NCBI GenBank assembly: GCA_018713055.1
Contig: DVFW01000021.1
Coordinates: 62,001-126,000 of the forward strand
From: Scatavimonas merdigallinarum
GTDB taxonomy: Bacteria; Bacillota; Clostridia; Oscillospirales; Acutalibacteraceae
Direction of reading: 5' to 3'
DNA: 64,000 nucleotides
Positions 32,493-41,294 of the stretch are shown in pieces (position 1 is the stretch's first letter; every line of letters starts with the position of its first letter). Made by a program: the position numbers and the translations under genes. The notes under the pieces are model-generated. The model was not told the origin of the DNA. It saw nothing but the letters and a program-made list of their open reading frames with translations, and ran no database searches.

Positions 32493-35400
32493 TTATTTTA
32501 TTTTCCAAAGCTCGGTTGCATATTGCAGAATGGTTCTGTCGGAAGAGAACAGCCCGGCATTTGCAACATTCTTCAGGCATTTTCTGCCGAAAGAGATTCT
32601 GTCAGAATAATCGTTATTGGCTTTAATTTTGGCTTCTACATAAAGCGGCAGATCGTACAGCAGGTAGTAATGGTCGGCCGCATGCCAGGAGGCGCCTTCA
32701 ATCAGCGAAGCATGCAGTTCTTTGAAGCTGCCCTCGCCGGTTGCGCCGCCGTCGTCAAACGTGCCGTCGATCAGCGTGTCTACAACCTTTTTGATCTGCG
32801 CGTTGCTTTCGTAAATCTTTTTCGGGTTGTAGCCTTCTTTTGCAAGGCGATTGATGTCTTCCACACGTGCGCCGAAGATATATTCGTTTTCCTCGCCGGC
32901 CTGCTGTGCAATTTCAACATTTGCGCCGTCGTAGGTGCCAAGCGTTACCGCGCCGTTGAGCATAAACTTCATGTTGCCCGTACCGGAGGCCTCTGTCCCG
33001 GCGGTAGAAATCTGTTCAGAAATGTCTGCCGCCGTTACAATTTTTTCTGCATAAGACACGTTATAATTTGATACAAACATGACTTTCAGCTTATCTTTGG
33101 TGTCGGGGTCGCTGTTTACAAGCTTTGCAATCTCGTTAATATATTTAATAATCGCTTTTGCCCTTGCATAGCCGGGAGCCGCCTTTGCGCCAAAGATAAA
33201 CGCAGTTGGGTTCCAGTTTTTCAGTTCGCCGCTTTTCAGTTTGAAGTAAATATCAACAATTGAGAAGGCATTTAAAAGCTGCCTTTTATACTCGTGCAGA
33301 CGCTTTACCTGAATATCGAAGATAAAGGACGGATCCACGTCGAAACGATCGTGGTGCTTCATATACGCTGCAAGCTCCGCCTTCTTTTCGGCTTTGATTG
33401 CATTAAACTGTGCAACCGTTTCGTCGTCAAGCATGTCATTAAGTTTTGCAAGCTCGTCCAGATTTCGGATCCAGCCGTCTCCGATTCTGTCTGTAATAAA
33501 TTTAGAAAGCTGCGGATTGCAAAGACCCAGCCAGCGGCGCTGCGTGATGCCGTTGGTTTTATTTTGGAAGCGTTCAGGATAAATTGCATACCAGTCGGAC
33601 AGAACGTCGTGTTTTAAAATTTCCGTATGAATCCAGGCAACGCCGTTTGTGTAGCTGGAAGCATAAATGGCAAGCCTTGCCATGTGAACTACGCCGCTGT
33701 CTATAATGCGCATGTCGTCTAGTTTTGTGCGGACGGGCTTCGGTTCCTTTTCTGCTTCTTCTTCCTCTTGCTTCTGATCTGGCGCCGCCTGTGTGGAGGC
33801 AGGAACATTAAGCCCTTTTTCCGACAGGTCTCTTACAAGGCGCTGGTCGATCTGCTCAATAATTGCAAAAATTTCCGGAATAACGCTTTGCATCAGGTCG
33901 ATGCTCCATTTTTCAAGCGCTTCCGACATAACGGTGTGATTTGTGTAAGCAAACGTCTTCTGTGCGATTTCATAAGCCTGGTCAAAGGAAAGGCCGTCTG
34001 CCGTCAGAAGACGGATTAACTCGGGAATTGCAACGACAGGATGTGTGTCGTTGAGCTGAATGGCGCAATGCTGCGCAAATTTGCTGTAATCGTTGCCGTT
34101 TTTCTTTTTGTAGCGTTTGATAATATCCTGTATAGACGCACTGCAGAAGAAATATTGCTGCTTTAAGCGCAAAATTTTGCCTTCATAGCTGTTGTCGTTT
34201 GGATACAGAACTCTGGAAATGTCTTCCGCTGCATTTTTTTCCGCGACGGCCTCGTTATATTTACTGTTATTAAAATCAAGGAAGCTAAAATCATGCACAG
34301 CCTCCGCCTGCCACAAACGCAGCGTATTGATATTGTCTGTGCCGTAGCCGATCACCGCCATATCGTAGGGAACGGCGTTTACGGTCTGGTCTGCAAAGGT
34401 AACTGTTACAATATCTTCTTCTCTGCGGATGCACCACGGGTCGCCAAAATGCTGCCAGTCGTCTGCGACTTCTACCTGGAAGCCGTTTTCAATCAGCTGC
34501 TTGAACAGGCCGTATTTGTAGCGGATGCCATAGCCGTCAAGCGGTACGTCCTGTGTAGCGGCGCTGTCCAGAAAACATGCGGCAAGACGTCCCAGGCCGC
34601 CGTTGCCCAGTGCGGCGTCGTCGATGTCTTCAAATAGATTGATGTCGATGCCCTTTTCTGCCAAAATCTGCCGAACGTCTTCCAAAATGCCCATGCAGTA
34701 AAGATTGTTGTACATCATACGTCCCATCAGAAACTCTGCAGAAAAATAATATGCCCTGCGCATATTTGCATGGTTTTCTCTGCTCTTTTCCCATCTGTCT
34801 GCAATCTCACCCATCATGACTTTACCGACAACCATATGCAGTTCAGAGGGCGTAAGCTCCTCTATTTTTTTGCAATATGCATTTTTAGCTGTTTGGATAA
34901 GATTATCTTTGATACGGTTTTGCTCCATTGGTTCGTCATCCTCCAGTCTACCATATGTCTTTGACAATTTCCTTAATCTATATGCTAACTCTTTAGAGAG
35001 AGCCCCGCGTTTTATACGCCATTCCCAGTTGCCGCCCAAAGTTGACGGAATGTTCATCCTGGCCTGCGTGCCCAACCCCAGCACGTCTTGTATTTGAATA
35101 ATAGCATAGTCGGCGACGCTTGCGTATGCCGTGCGGATAATACCCCAGTTATAGCCTTCTTCTTTGGAAAGATTGCAATAGTTTACTGCAAATTCCACAT
35201 CCTTTTCCTGCGCGCTGCCAAACCATCCCATAATGGTGTCGTTGTCATGCGTGCCGGAATATACTACGCAGTTTGTAGTGTAATTGTGCGGCAGATAGTT
35301 GTTTTCTTCGGTGCTGTCAAACGCAAATTCCAGCACCTTCATACCTGGGTAGCCGGAATCCTGCAGCAGTTTTTTTACGCCGGGCGTTAAAAAACCAAGG

Positions 35401-36434
35401 TCTTCTGCAATAATGGGAATATCGCCAAGCTTTTTTTTCATCAGCTCAAAGAACCGGATCCCGGGGCCTTCCATCCATTTGCCGTTTATGGCGTTTTCAG
35501 CCGGATAAGGAATGGCATAGTAAGAATCAAAGCCTCTGAAATGGTCGATTCTTGTAATATCAAACAATTTGGCGTTTCCGGCTATGCGCTTGAACCACCA
35601 GTCGTATTTTGTTTTCTTCAGGTAAGACCAGTCATAAAGCGGGTTGCCCCACAATTGGCCGGTTGCGGAAAAATAATCCGGTGGACAGCCCGCCACGCAA
35701 ACGGGATTGCGGTCTTTATCCAGCCAGAATACCTCTGGATTGGCCCATGTGTCTGCGCTGTCCATAGCCACATAGATGGGGATATCGCCTACAATTAAAA
35801 TCCCCAGGGAATTTACATAGGACTTGAACTTTTCCCATTGTTTAAAGAAAAGGTACTGCACAAACATCCAATACCGTATTTCGTACTGAAGTTTTTCCTT
35901 GTACTGCGCAACAGCCTTTGGCTTTCTTAAACGAATGTCTTCGTCTGGCCACTGTGTCCATGCCTGCATCTGGAAACTCTTTTTTACAGCCATGTAAAGC
36001 GCATAGTTTTCAAGCCAGTCTGCATTTTCTTTTATAAAAGTTTCAAACGCGCGAGCATCTTTTTCGCCGGCGGACTTTGAAAAATTGGAAAAAGCGCTGT
36101 ACAGAACGTCGAAACGCGCCTTGTAGATTTTTTCGTAATCGACCTTTTCCGGGTTGTCGCCCCAGTCGCGGTCTTTTATATCATTTTTACTGATAAAGCC
36201 TTCTTCCGCCAGCGTATCCAGATCAATCATATACGGATTGCCCGCATAGGTTGAAAAAGACTGGTAAGGGGAATCTCCATAGCTTGTGGGGCCTACGGGG
36301 AGAATCTGCCAGATTTTTTGCCCCGACGCCTTTAGAAAGTCGGCAAACTCGTAAGCGTCTTTTCCAATGGTGCCTATGCCATAGGGAGTGGGAAGGGATG
36401 TAATGGGCATTAATATACCCGCGCATCTTGCCAT
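32493..36434 (-). CDS. Fused 4-alpha-glucanotransferase (MalQ) - glycogen phosphorylase (GlgP)
   Basis: A 1313-residue single frame. Residues 1 to about 502 are a complete GH77 MalQ, with the nucleophile Asp in RIDHFRGFDS, the acid/base Glu in AEDLGF and the third Asp in THDND. From about 503 to the end is a complete GT35 phosphorylase, with ALGNGGLGRLAACF, KVMFVSNYNVSYAEK and the pyridoxal-phosphate lysine in GTGNMKFML (near 1156). A short acidic insert (EEEEAEKEPKP) lies near residue 890. The two enzymes together break down glycogen or maltodextrin: MalQ reshuffles chains and GlgP releases glucose-1-phosphate. The junction has almost no linker. An internal GGAGG (34944-34940) and ATG at 34928 could start an 811-residue free GlgP. 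Confidence 0.95.
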   Translation of the reverse strand: MARCAGILMPITSLPTPYGIGTIGKDAYEFADFLKASGQKIWQILPVGPTSYGDSPYQSFSTYAGNPYMIDLDTLAEEGFISKNDIKDRDWGDNPEKVDYEKIYKARFDVLYSAFSNFSKSAGEKDARAFETFIKENADWLENYALYMAVKKSFQMQAWTQWPDEDIRLRKPKAVAQYKEKLQYEIRYWMFVQYLFFKQWEKFKSYVNSLGILIVGDIPIYVAMDSADTWANPEVFWLDKDRNPVCVAGCPPDYFSATGQLWGNPLYDWSYLKKTKYDWWFKRIAGNAKLFDITRIDHFRGFDSYYAIPYPAENAINGKWMEGPGIRFFELMKKKLGDIPIIAEDLGFLTPGVKKLLQDSGYPGMKVLEFAFDSTEENNYLPHNYTTNCVVYSGTHDNDTIMGWFGSAQEKDVEFAVNYCNLSKEEGYNWGIIRTAYASVADYAIIQIQDVLGLGTQARMNIPSTLGGNWEWRIKRGALSKELAYRLRKLSKTYGRLEDDEPMEQNRIKDNLIQTAKNAYCKKIEELTPSELHMVVGKVMMGEIADRWEKSRENHANMRRAYYFSAEFLMGRMMYNNLYCMGILEDVRQILAEKGIDINLFEDIDDAALGNGGLGRLAACFLDSAATQDVPLDGYGIRYKYGLFKQLIENGFQVEVADDWQHFGDPWCIRREEDIVTVTFADQTVNAVPYDMAVIGYGTDNINTLRLWQAEAVHDFSFLDFNNSKYNEAVAEKNAAEDISRVLYPNDNSYEGKILRLKQQYFFCSASIQDIIKRYKKKNGNDYSKFAQHCAIQLNDTHPVVAIPELIRLLTADGLSFDQAYEIAQKTFAYTNHTVMSEALEKWSIDLMQSVIPEIFAIIEQIDQRLVRDLSEKGLNVPASTQAAPDQKQEEEEAEKEPKPVRTKLDDMRIIDSGVVHMARLAIYASSYTNGVAWIHTEILKHDVLSDWYAIYPERFQNKTNGITQRRWLGLCNPQLSKFITDRIGDGWIRNLDELAKLNDMLDDETVAQFNAIKAEKKAELAAYMKHHDRFDVDPSFIFDIQVKRLHEYKRQLLNAFSIVDIYFKLKSGELKNWNPTAFIFGAKAAPGYARAKAIIKYINEIAKLVNSDPDTKDKLKVMFVSNYNVSYAEKIVTAADISEQISTAGTEASGTGNMKFMLNGAVTLGTYDGANVEIAQQAGEENEYIFGARVEDINRLAKEGYNPKKIYESNAQIKKVVDTLIDGTFDDGGATGEGSFKELHASLIEGASWHAADHYYLLYDLPLYVEAKIKANNDYSDRISFGRKCLKNVANAGLFSSDRTILQYATELWKIK

Positions 36435-36497
36435 AGAACCAGCTCCAATCCTAAAAAAATCGTTTTATTCTTTGTACTTCTGTACGGCCGGTCTCCT

Positions 36498-36518
36498 GCG
36501 GTTGCAGCCTGCAACCGC
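36498..36518 (-). other. Hairpin in the malQ-glgP 5' leader
   Basis: A perfect 9-bp inverted repeat, GCGGTTGCA / TGCAACCGC, with a 3-nt loop in the presumed untranslated leader about 65 nt upstream of the start. There is no T-run, so it is not a terminator; it may stabilise RNA or bind a protein. Confidence 0.5.
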
Positions 36519-36560
36519 CCAAAAGAAAAAGTGCATGCGCACAATTACCACTGGTCTATC

Positions 36561-36589
36561 AGTTTACCATAAAATGACATGTTAAGCAA
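36561..36589 (-). promoter_or_regulatory. Possible promoter of malQ-glgP
   Basis: On the minus strand TTGCTT (36589-36584), a 17-nt spacer and TAAACT (36566-36561). The match is moderate. Confidence 0.4.
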
Positions 36590-36660
36590 GAGGAATATTC
36601 ACGATACAGCGGGATTAAAAGCAAAGGAAACTGCACGTTTTGTACGATAAAATGCGTAAT

Positions 36661-37194
36661 TTACCGGTTAAGCGCCTGTAATGCACTGTATAAGGCGACA
36701 CAGGCGGCCGTATGACGTATGCGCTGCCTGCTGCCATCGCCGGCGTCTGCAAGAAGAGCTTTTATAACGGTTGTGTGATCCGTTGTGCTGCAGCCAATAA
36801 AAACCAGCCCCACCGGTTTTTCTCCTGTGCCGCCGGACGGCCCGGCTATGCCTGTTGTGGAAATCCCGATATCTGCGCCTGCCAGCCGCCGGACACCCTG
36901 CGCCATTTGTGCCGCGGTCTGCATGGATACGGCACCGTACTGCAAAAGCGTTTTAGCGTTTACCTGCAAAAGCTGTTCCTTTATATGATTTGCATACGCG
37001 CATACGCCGCAGTCGAACACGGAGGAGGCTCCGGGGACTGAGGTGATTTTTTCGCATACCAATCCGCCTGTGCAGCTTTCGGCCGCGGCAATTTTACAGC
37101 CGCTATGCTTTAACGCTGACACCAGCAGGGGTGCAAGCTGCGCTTCTGTAAGGTTTTTTCCTGTAAGCAGGGTATGAAATTCCGTGGCGGTCAC
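36661..37194 (-). CDS. pncC: CinA C-terminal-domain nicotinamide-nucleotide amidase (PncC)
   Basis: A 177-residue stand-alone CinA C-terminal domain. Family motifs are AAAESCTGGLVCEKITSVPGAS near residue 37, GAVS near 88, and the ISTTGIAGPSGGTGEKPVGLVF stretch near 110-130. PncC deamidates nicotinamide mononucleotide to nicotinate mononucleotide in pyridine nucleotide recycling. The N-terminal COG1058 domain present in full CinA is absent, so this is the short form. The start is GTG 37194, after GGAAGGAAG. It stands alone on the minus strand and is divergent from rsmE. Confidence 0.9.
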   Translation of the reverse strand: MTATEFHTLLTGKNLTEAQLAPLLVSALKHSGCKIAAAESCTGGLVCEKITSVPGASSVFDCGVCAYANHIKEQLLQVNAKTLLQYGAVSMQTAAQMAQGVRRLAGADIGISTTGIAGPSGGTGEKPVGLVFIGCSTTDHTTVIKALLADAGDGSRQRIRHTAACVALYSALQALNR

Positions 37195-37418
37195 AAAAAG
37201 ACTTCCTTCCGGTTTTATCCAGAAAAGTTTCCGGTATATTGCTATTCTATGCCAAAAAGTTTTAAAAACACGTTACATAATAGCAGATGCCCGTAAATTG
37301 TCAACTAATATTTTGATTTTTGCTGTTTTATACAATATGTGTGTTTGCAATCGCAGGCTTTCTCTGCTATATTATAAAAAACGCATTAAAAAGAAATACA
37401 GAAAAAAGGGGTGCGGCC

Positions 37419-38144
37419 ATGGCCTGGTTTTTTACAGATGCAGATTTTAAAGAAACCGTCGAAATCATGGGGGAAGACGCCCGCCATATTGTAAAATCGC
37501 TCCGGATGGCAGCAGGCGAACAGCTTACCCTGTGCAGCCCGGACGGTATGCAGCATACGTGCACGATTGAAACCATTACGCACGACTGCGTGGTTGCAAA
37601 AGTTCTGGAAAGCCGGCCCTGTCAAAATGAACCAGACGTGCAGGTGACCTTGTTCCAGGCGTTGCCGAAAGGGGATAAAATGGACCTGATTGTGCAAAAA
37701 GCGGTGGAGCTTGGCGTGTATAAAATTGTGCCGGTCCTTACGCAGCGGTGCGTTTCACGGCCGGATGAAAAAACGCTGCGCAGAAAATGTATGCGCTGGC
37801 AGAAAATTGCGCGCAATGCGGCGCAGCAGGCGCGCAGGGGAAGGATCCCGAAAGTGGAAACAACGCTTATGTTTACACAGGCAGCGCAGTGCAGCGGGAA
37901 ATATGACCGGACAATTCTTTTTTACGAATGCGGCGGCAAACGTGTGGGAGATATCCTGAAAACGACAGATAGAAGCATCGCGATTTTTATTGGAAGCGAA
38001 GGCGGGTTTACACCGGAGGAAGCCGCGCTTATACAGGAAAACGGCGGGGAGGCCGCTACACTGGGAAAAAGGATTCTGCGTGCAGAAACAGCGCCGCTTG
38101 CGGCCTTGTCTGTGCTGATGTATGCGACGGGGAACTTTGCATAA
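37419..38144 (+). CDS. rsmE: 16S rRNA (uracil-1498-N3)-methyltransferase
   Basis: A 241-residue SPOUT-family methyltransferase. An N-terminal PUA-like domain (HIVKSLRMAAGEQLTLC) precedes the knotted SAM-binding domain. That domain has QALPKGDKMDLIVQKAVELGV, the GSEGGFTPEEAAL motif and the C-terminal knot LGKRILRAETAPLAAL, all diagnostic of RsmE. It methylates U1498 in the 30S decoding region. ATG 37419 follows AAAAAAGGGG; the ATG 99 nt upstream lies in AT-rich promoter DNA and would add a spurious hydrophobic segment. mtnN follows 29 nt downstream and is probably co-transcribed. Confidence 0.95.
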   Translation: MAWFFTDADFKETVEIMGEDARHIVKSLRMAAGEQLTLCSPDGMQHTCTIETITHDCVVAKVLESRPCQNEPDVQVTLFQALPKGDKMDLIVQKAVELGVYKIVPVLTQRCVSRPDEKTLRRKCMRWQKIARNAAQQARRGRIPKVETTLMFTQAAQCSGKYDRTILFYECGGKRVGDILKTTDRSIAIFIGSEGGFTPEEAALIQENGGEAATLGKRILRAETAPLAALSVLMYATGNFA

Positions 38145-38173
38145 GCAATATGGTAATAGAAAGGAAGAAGGAA

Positions 38174-38872
38174 ATGACGGTTGGCGTAATTTGTGCGCTT
38201 GCAATAGAGGTTGAAGGACTCAAAGCGGCGATGAAACAGAAAACGGAAAAAGCAGGGGCGCGGATGACCTATACGCAGGGAACAATCGGTGGCGTGCAGG
38301 CCGTTGCAGTAGAATGTGGGATCGGCAAGGTCAACGCCGCAATTTGTGCCCAGCAGATGATCGACCTGTTTAAGCCCGACATGATAATCAACAGCGGAAT
38401 AGCGGGCGCGCTGAGCGGGCAGATTGGCATTGCAGACATTGTGATCGCAAACGACGTGGTACAGCACGATATGGATGGAACTGCAATGGGAGATCCGCTT
38501 GGGGAAATATGGTTTCATGATGAAAAACGTATAGAGATCCCGGCGGATACAAATATTGTAGAACGGCTTAAACAAGCGTGCAGTTCTCTAAAAGACACAA
38601 AAGTAATGTTGGGAAGAATTGCAACAGGCGATGTGTTTGTAGCTGGCAAGGAAAAGCGCCGGACCATTTATGACCACTTTGGTGCTTTGGCCTGTGAAAT
38701 GGAAGGTGGAGCCATTGGGCAGGTTTGCTACAGAAACGGCGTTCCGTTTGGCATACTGCGCTGCATTTCCGACGATATTACAGAAAATGAATTTATGGAT
38801 TATCTGAAATTCCGGGAAATTGCCGCTAAAAAGTCAATTGCGATTATTCAGGCGTTCCTTTCACAGCTTTAA
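38174..38872 (+). CDS. mtnN: 5'-methylthioadenosine/S-adenosylhomocysteine nucleosidase
   Basis: A 232-residue phosphorylase-fold enzyme. Its start GVICALAIEVEGL, the GIGKVNAAICAQ segment, INSGIAGAL near residue 76, IATGDVFVAG near 150, and the catalytic ACEMEGGAIGQVCY and RCISDD segments fit MTA/SAH nucleosidase. It cleaves methylthioadenosine and S-adenosylhomocysteine, removing by-products of SAM use; placement after a SAM-dependent methyltransferase is consistent. ATG 38174 has AAGGAAG upstream, and the ATG at 38150 is rejected. The last 29 nt overlap, in antisense, the 3' end of the convergent PH-domain gene. Confidence 0.94.
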   Translation: MTVGVICALAIEVEGLKAAMKQKTEKAGARMTYTQGTIGGVQAVAVECGIGKVNAAICAQQMIDLFKPDMIINSGIAGALSGQIGIADIVIANDVVQHDMDGTAMGDPLGEIWFHDEKRIEIPADTNIVERLKQACSSLKDTKVMLGRIATGDVFVAGKEKRRTIYDHFGALACEMEGGAIGQVCYRNGVPFGILRCISDDITENEFMDYLKFREIAAKKSIAIIQAFLSQL

Positions 38873-40313
38873 ACAGCCGTTCTTCTATTTTTTGCACTGC
38901 CTGCAACGCCTGCGCGTAATCCAGATTTTTTACGGTGAAGGCATGGCGGGATTCAGAAAAAATATAAACCTTTACATTGCAGCTTTCGGTGCGACGCTGG
39001 AAAATGCTTTGGCGGATCTGTATATACTGGATTTTTTCAAACGGGACGGCGTTTTCTGTGATATTCATACGTGTAAACCCCCGCAGCATGACCGCTTTGT
39101 CGTTATAAGACAAGGCGGTTTTTTTAAACGCAACTACCCGGAACGCCGTCCACATGAGCAAAGCGGGAATGCAAAAAAGCAGCAGCAACAGCAGAATCTG
39201 GCTGAACAACCCCAGCGCATTTAAAAGGAACGCAGCGGGGGCGACGCTGAGCAGGCAGAACAAAGGCAGGTATAAAAAGTTTTTCAGCCTTTTGGGCGGC
39301 GGCTGTATGCCAATGGTAAAATTAAGGGTTCGGCCGCTTAAATTTGCAAGCGCCCGCTCAAGCGACTGCTTGTCCTGCGCAGGCAACAGCAGGCTTTTGT
39401 CGCCCTTTGCCTTGCCGGACCCAATTGTATGAATATATACGCTTTTCAAGCGAAGCAGCAGCATTAAAATGCTCTGTCTGCCGGATAAAGCATTGATTTT
39501 TTCCACCTCTGTAACAAACAGGCTGCGGCTGATAAGGCCGCGGCGAATAAGCAGCAGGTTTTGGCGTTTTTCTACAGAAAAACGCGCATAGCGCGCGACC
39601 TGCACAATGTAAGCGACAAAATAGCCGAAGACAAGGATGCCGGCAATATAGGCGGCAACGGGCGGCAGCCCGATGGAGGCGATATACACGCCCAGGTTTA
39701 CACCTTCGTACAGTTTTTCACTGAATTCCTGCCCCAATATTGTGCCGACCCGCTTTACGAACGGAGCAAACAGAAGAAGGCCGGTAAAGGAGTTTGACCA
39801 GGTGGCCGCCATAAGCAAAATGCGCCGCAGAGAGCTTTTATAGACATAAGAAACGCCCGTTTGCGGGTACAAAATGCCAAGTGCTCTTCCGGTTTGCTTA
39901 TAGGACAGCACCAGGCTGACGTCACTTTTGTTTTTAATGGAACCGGGCGTGTCTATATGAAGCTTTTGCGCACCAAACAGGCCTGGGATAATATTTTTCT
40001 GTACCAATACGGACTGGACACAGCGCTGCGGGACATGTGCACTGCGCCTTGCAAACCAGCCGCGGCGCAGGTAAATCCCTCTTCTGAGCACACGGTAAAA
40101 AATGCTGCGATATTCCAAAACGGCGGCAAGGACCAGGCACAGGACAAACAGGATATTCACGCCAACCGCGCCGATTATTTCAGCGATGCTTTGCGGAGCA
40201 AAAAGCAGGTACTGCAAAAGCGGGAGAATCAACAGATATGTAAAACGCGATAAATAGGTAGAAATCGTGTAGGGGTGCGCTTTTTTATAGATATTGCACT
40301 TGCTTTTTTTCAA
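38844..40313 (-). CDS. YdbT-like membrane protein with bacterial PH (bPH2) domains
   Basis: A protein of about 489 residues with three bPH2 (DUF304) units alternating with paired membrane helices, as in Bacillus YdbT. The repeated motif is a short RRG-type loop followed by a V(P/E)xx(K/R)-type strand: RRGWFARRSAHVPQRCVQS, RRGLISRSLFVTEVEKINA and LRGFTRMNITENAVPFEKIQ. It has about six membrane helices. TTG at 40313 is preferred because GGAGGT lies 7 nt upstream; the GTG at 40322 overlaps that site. The YdbS-like gene precedes it. In Bacillus the YdbS/YdbT pair contributes to resistance to some antimicrobial peptides; the role here is inferred from that. Confidence 0.82.
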   Translation of the reverse strand: MKKSKCNIYKKAHPYTISTYLSRFTYLLILPLLQYLLFAPQSIAEIIGAVGVNILFVLCLVLAAVLEYRSIFYRVLRRGIYLRRGWFARRSAHVPQRCVQSVLVQKNIIPGLFGAQKLHIDTPGSIKNKSDVSLVLSYKQTGRALGILYPQTGVSYVYKSSLRRILLMAATWSNSFTGLLLFAPFVKRVGTILGQEFSEKLYEGVNLGVYIASIGLPPVAAYIAGILVFGYFVAYIVQVARYARFSVEKRQNLLLIRRGLISRSLFVTEVEKINALSGRQSILMLLLRLKSVYIHTIGSGKAKGDKSLLLPAQDKQSLERALANLSGRTLNFTIGIQPPPKRLKNFLYLPLFCLLSVAPAAFLLNALGLFSQILLLLLLFCIPALLMWTAFRVVAFKKTALSYNDKAVMLRGFTRMNITENAVPFEKIQYIQIRQSIFQRRTESCNVKVYIFSESRHAFTVKNLDYAQALQAVQKIEERLFKAVKGTPE

Positions 40314-40377
40314 TTTGCACACCTCCAGAATTTTTGCTTTGTTCAGGGCGTATTTTTTGCTGCAGGCGCCGCTCTGC

Positions 40378-40812
40378 TCAAATAGATTGGTCGTTCAGCA
40401 GTCTTTTGAGCCGGATTACACTCTGCTCGTCTACATGGTTGAGTATGACGATGGACCCGGCGGTATGAAAAAAGACAGAGTAGATATGGCAAAGCCGCTG
40501 TATGGGCGTTTGTACATATTCTGTATACTGGATCCTGTCTTTTGTTAGTTTGTACCGTTTATGGATTATTACGCCTTTTTCCAAAAGCAGATTGTTTTTA
40601 TAAAGAATAAAGAAATAGCTCCGGTACAGGGCTGGAATATAAAATACCATGACCGCAAAGTAGACAAGTGTGCATAAAACGCCCAGGGTACAGGCAGCCC
40701 ATGGGCTAAAGACGAAGATTGCGCCGCACAAAAAGGCGCACAGCGCCACCGCTGCGGTTGCACGCAGGCGCCAAATAAAAATCGAGGCAGGCGCAAGACA
40801 GGTCTTTTCCAT
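40378..40812 (-). CDS. YdbS-like membrane protein with bacterial PH domain
   Basis: A 144-residue protein with two membrane helices (about residues 15-58) and one bPH2 domain beginning FILYKNNLLLEKGVI and ending in a short helix. Size and layout match YdbS, the small partner of YdbT. ATG 40812 has a textbook AAAGGAGGA site; the 12-residue upstream extension is rejected. The spacing of 64 nt to the following gene suggests one operon. Confidence 0.8.
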   Translation of the reverse strand: MEKTCLAPASIFIWRLRATAAVALCAFLCGAIFVFSPWAACTLGVLCTLVYFAVMVFYIPALYRSYFFILYKNNLLLEKGVIIHKRYKLTKDRIQYTEYVQTPIQRLCHIYSVFFHTAGSIVILNHVDEQSVIRLKRLLNDQSI

Positions 40813-40904
40813 ATGCAGTCCTCCTTTTAACAGATCAACATTATACATACATTATGCCAAAAAAAGCGTTTGAAAATTTTATTTAACGGAAATATAAATG
40901 TGTA

Positions 40905-40933
40905 TTGACAAAAAGCGCGTAGTTGGATAAAAT
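40905..40933 (+). promoter_or_regulatory. Promoter of the ilvB-cimA operon
   Basis: Consensus TTGACA (40905-40910), a 17-nt spacer and TAAAAT (40928-40933). The T-box leader begins about 7 nt further on. Confidence 0.85.
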
Positions 40934-40939
40934 ATAGAA

Positions 40940-41222
40940 AACGATAAAACTGGTAAATGCGACGACAGGGAAGAGTATTTTGGCCTTACGTTTTCAGAGA
41001 GCCGCCGGTTGGTGCAAGGCGGCAGCGTATCCACAAAGAAAATCGCCCTTGAGCAGTCCGCTGAATTTTAGCAAGTAAGCGCGACCGGCGGCCCGCCGTT
41101 ATACGGGAAAGCATTCGGCTGGAAGGCCCGATGCTCAAAGAGGCCTGTGTAAAAAGCAGGCAAGCAGAGTGGTACCGCGAAGCATGGCTTTCGTCTTTGT
41201 AAAAAGGACGAGAGCCGTTTTT
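40940..41222 (+). promoter_or_regulatory. T-box riboswitch upstream of ilvB, candidate isoleucine specifier
   Basis: The leader holds a stem I with GAAGAGTA near 40971, the apical AGAGAGCCGCC...GGTGCAAGGCGGC pairing (40996-41023), the conserved T-box core GAGTGGTACCGCG (41167-41179) and a terminator. Terminator arms are GGCTTTCGTC (41186-41195) and GACGAGAGCC (41207-41216), followed by GTTTTT. T-box RNAs bind uncharged tRNA and let transcription continue when it accumulates. In the specifier loop, ATC at 41042-41044 is opposite the AGAGTA side, pointing to tRNA-Ile. The specifier was located by eye. It fits the downstream genes, both in isoleucine synthesis. Confidence 0.93.
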
Positions 41223-41294
41223 ATTTGTACCGGCGTTTGCCGGAAGCAGATTGCATACGCATTTATACGAAGAAACAGGGTTAGGTGAGAAACA

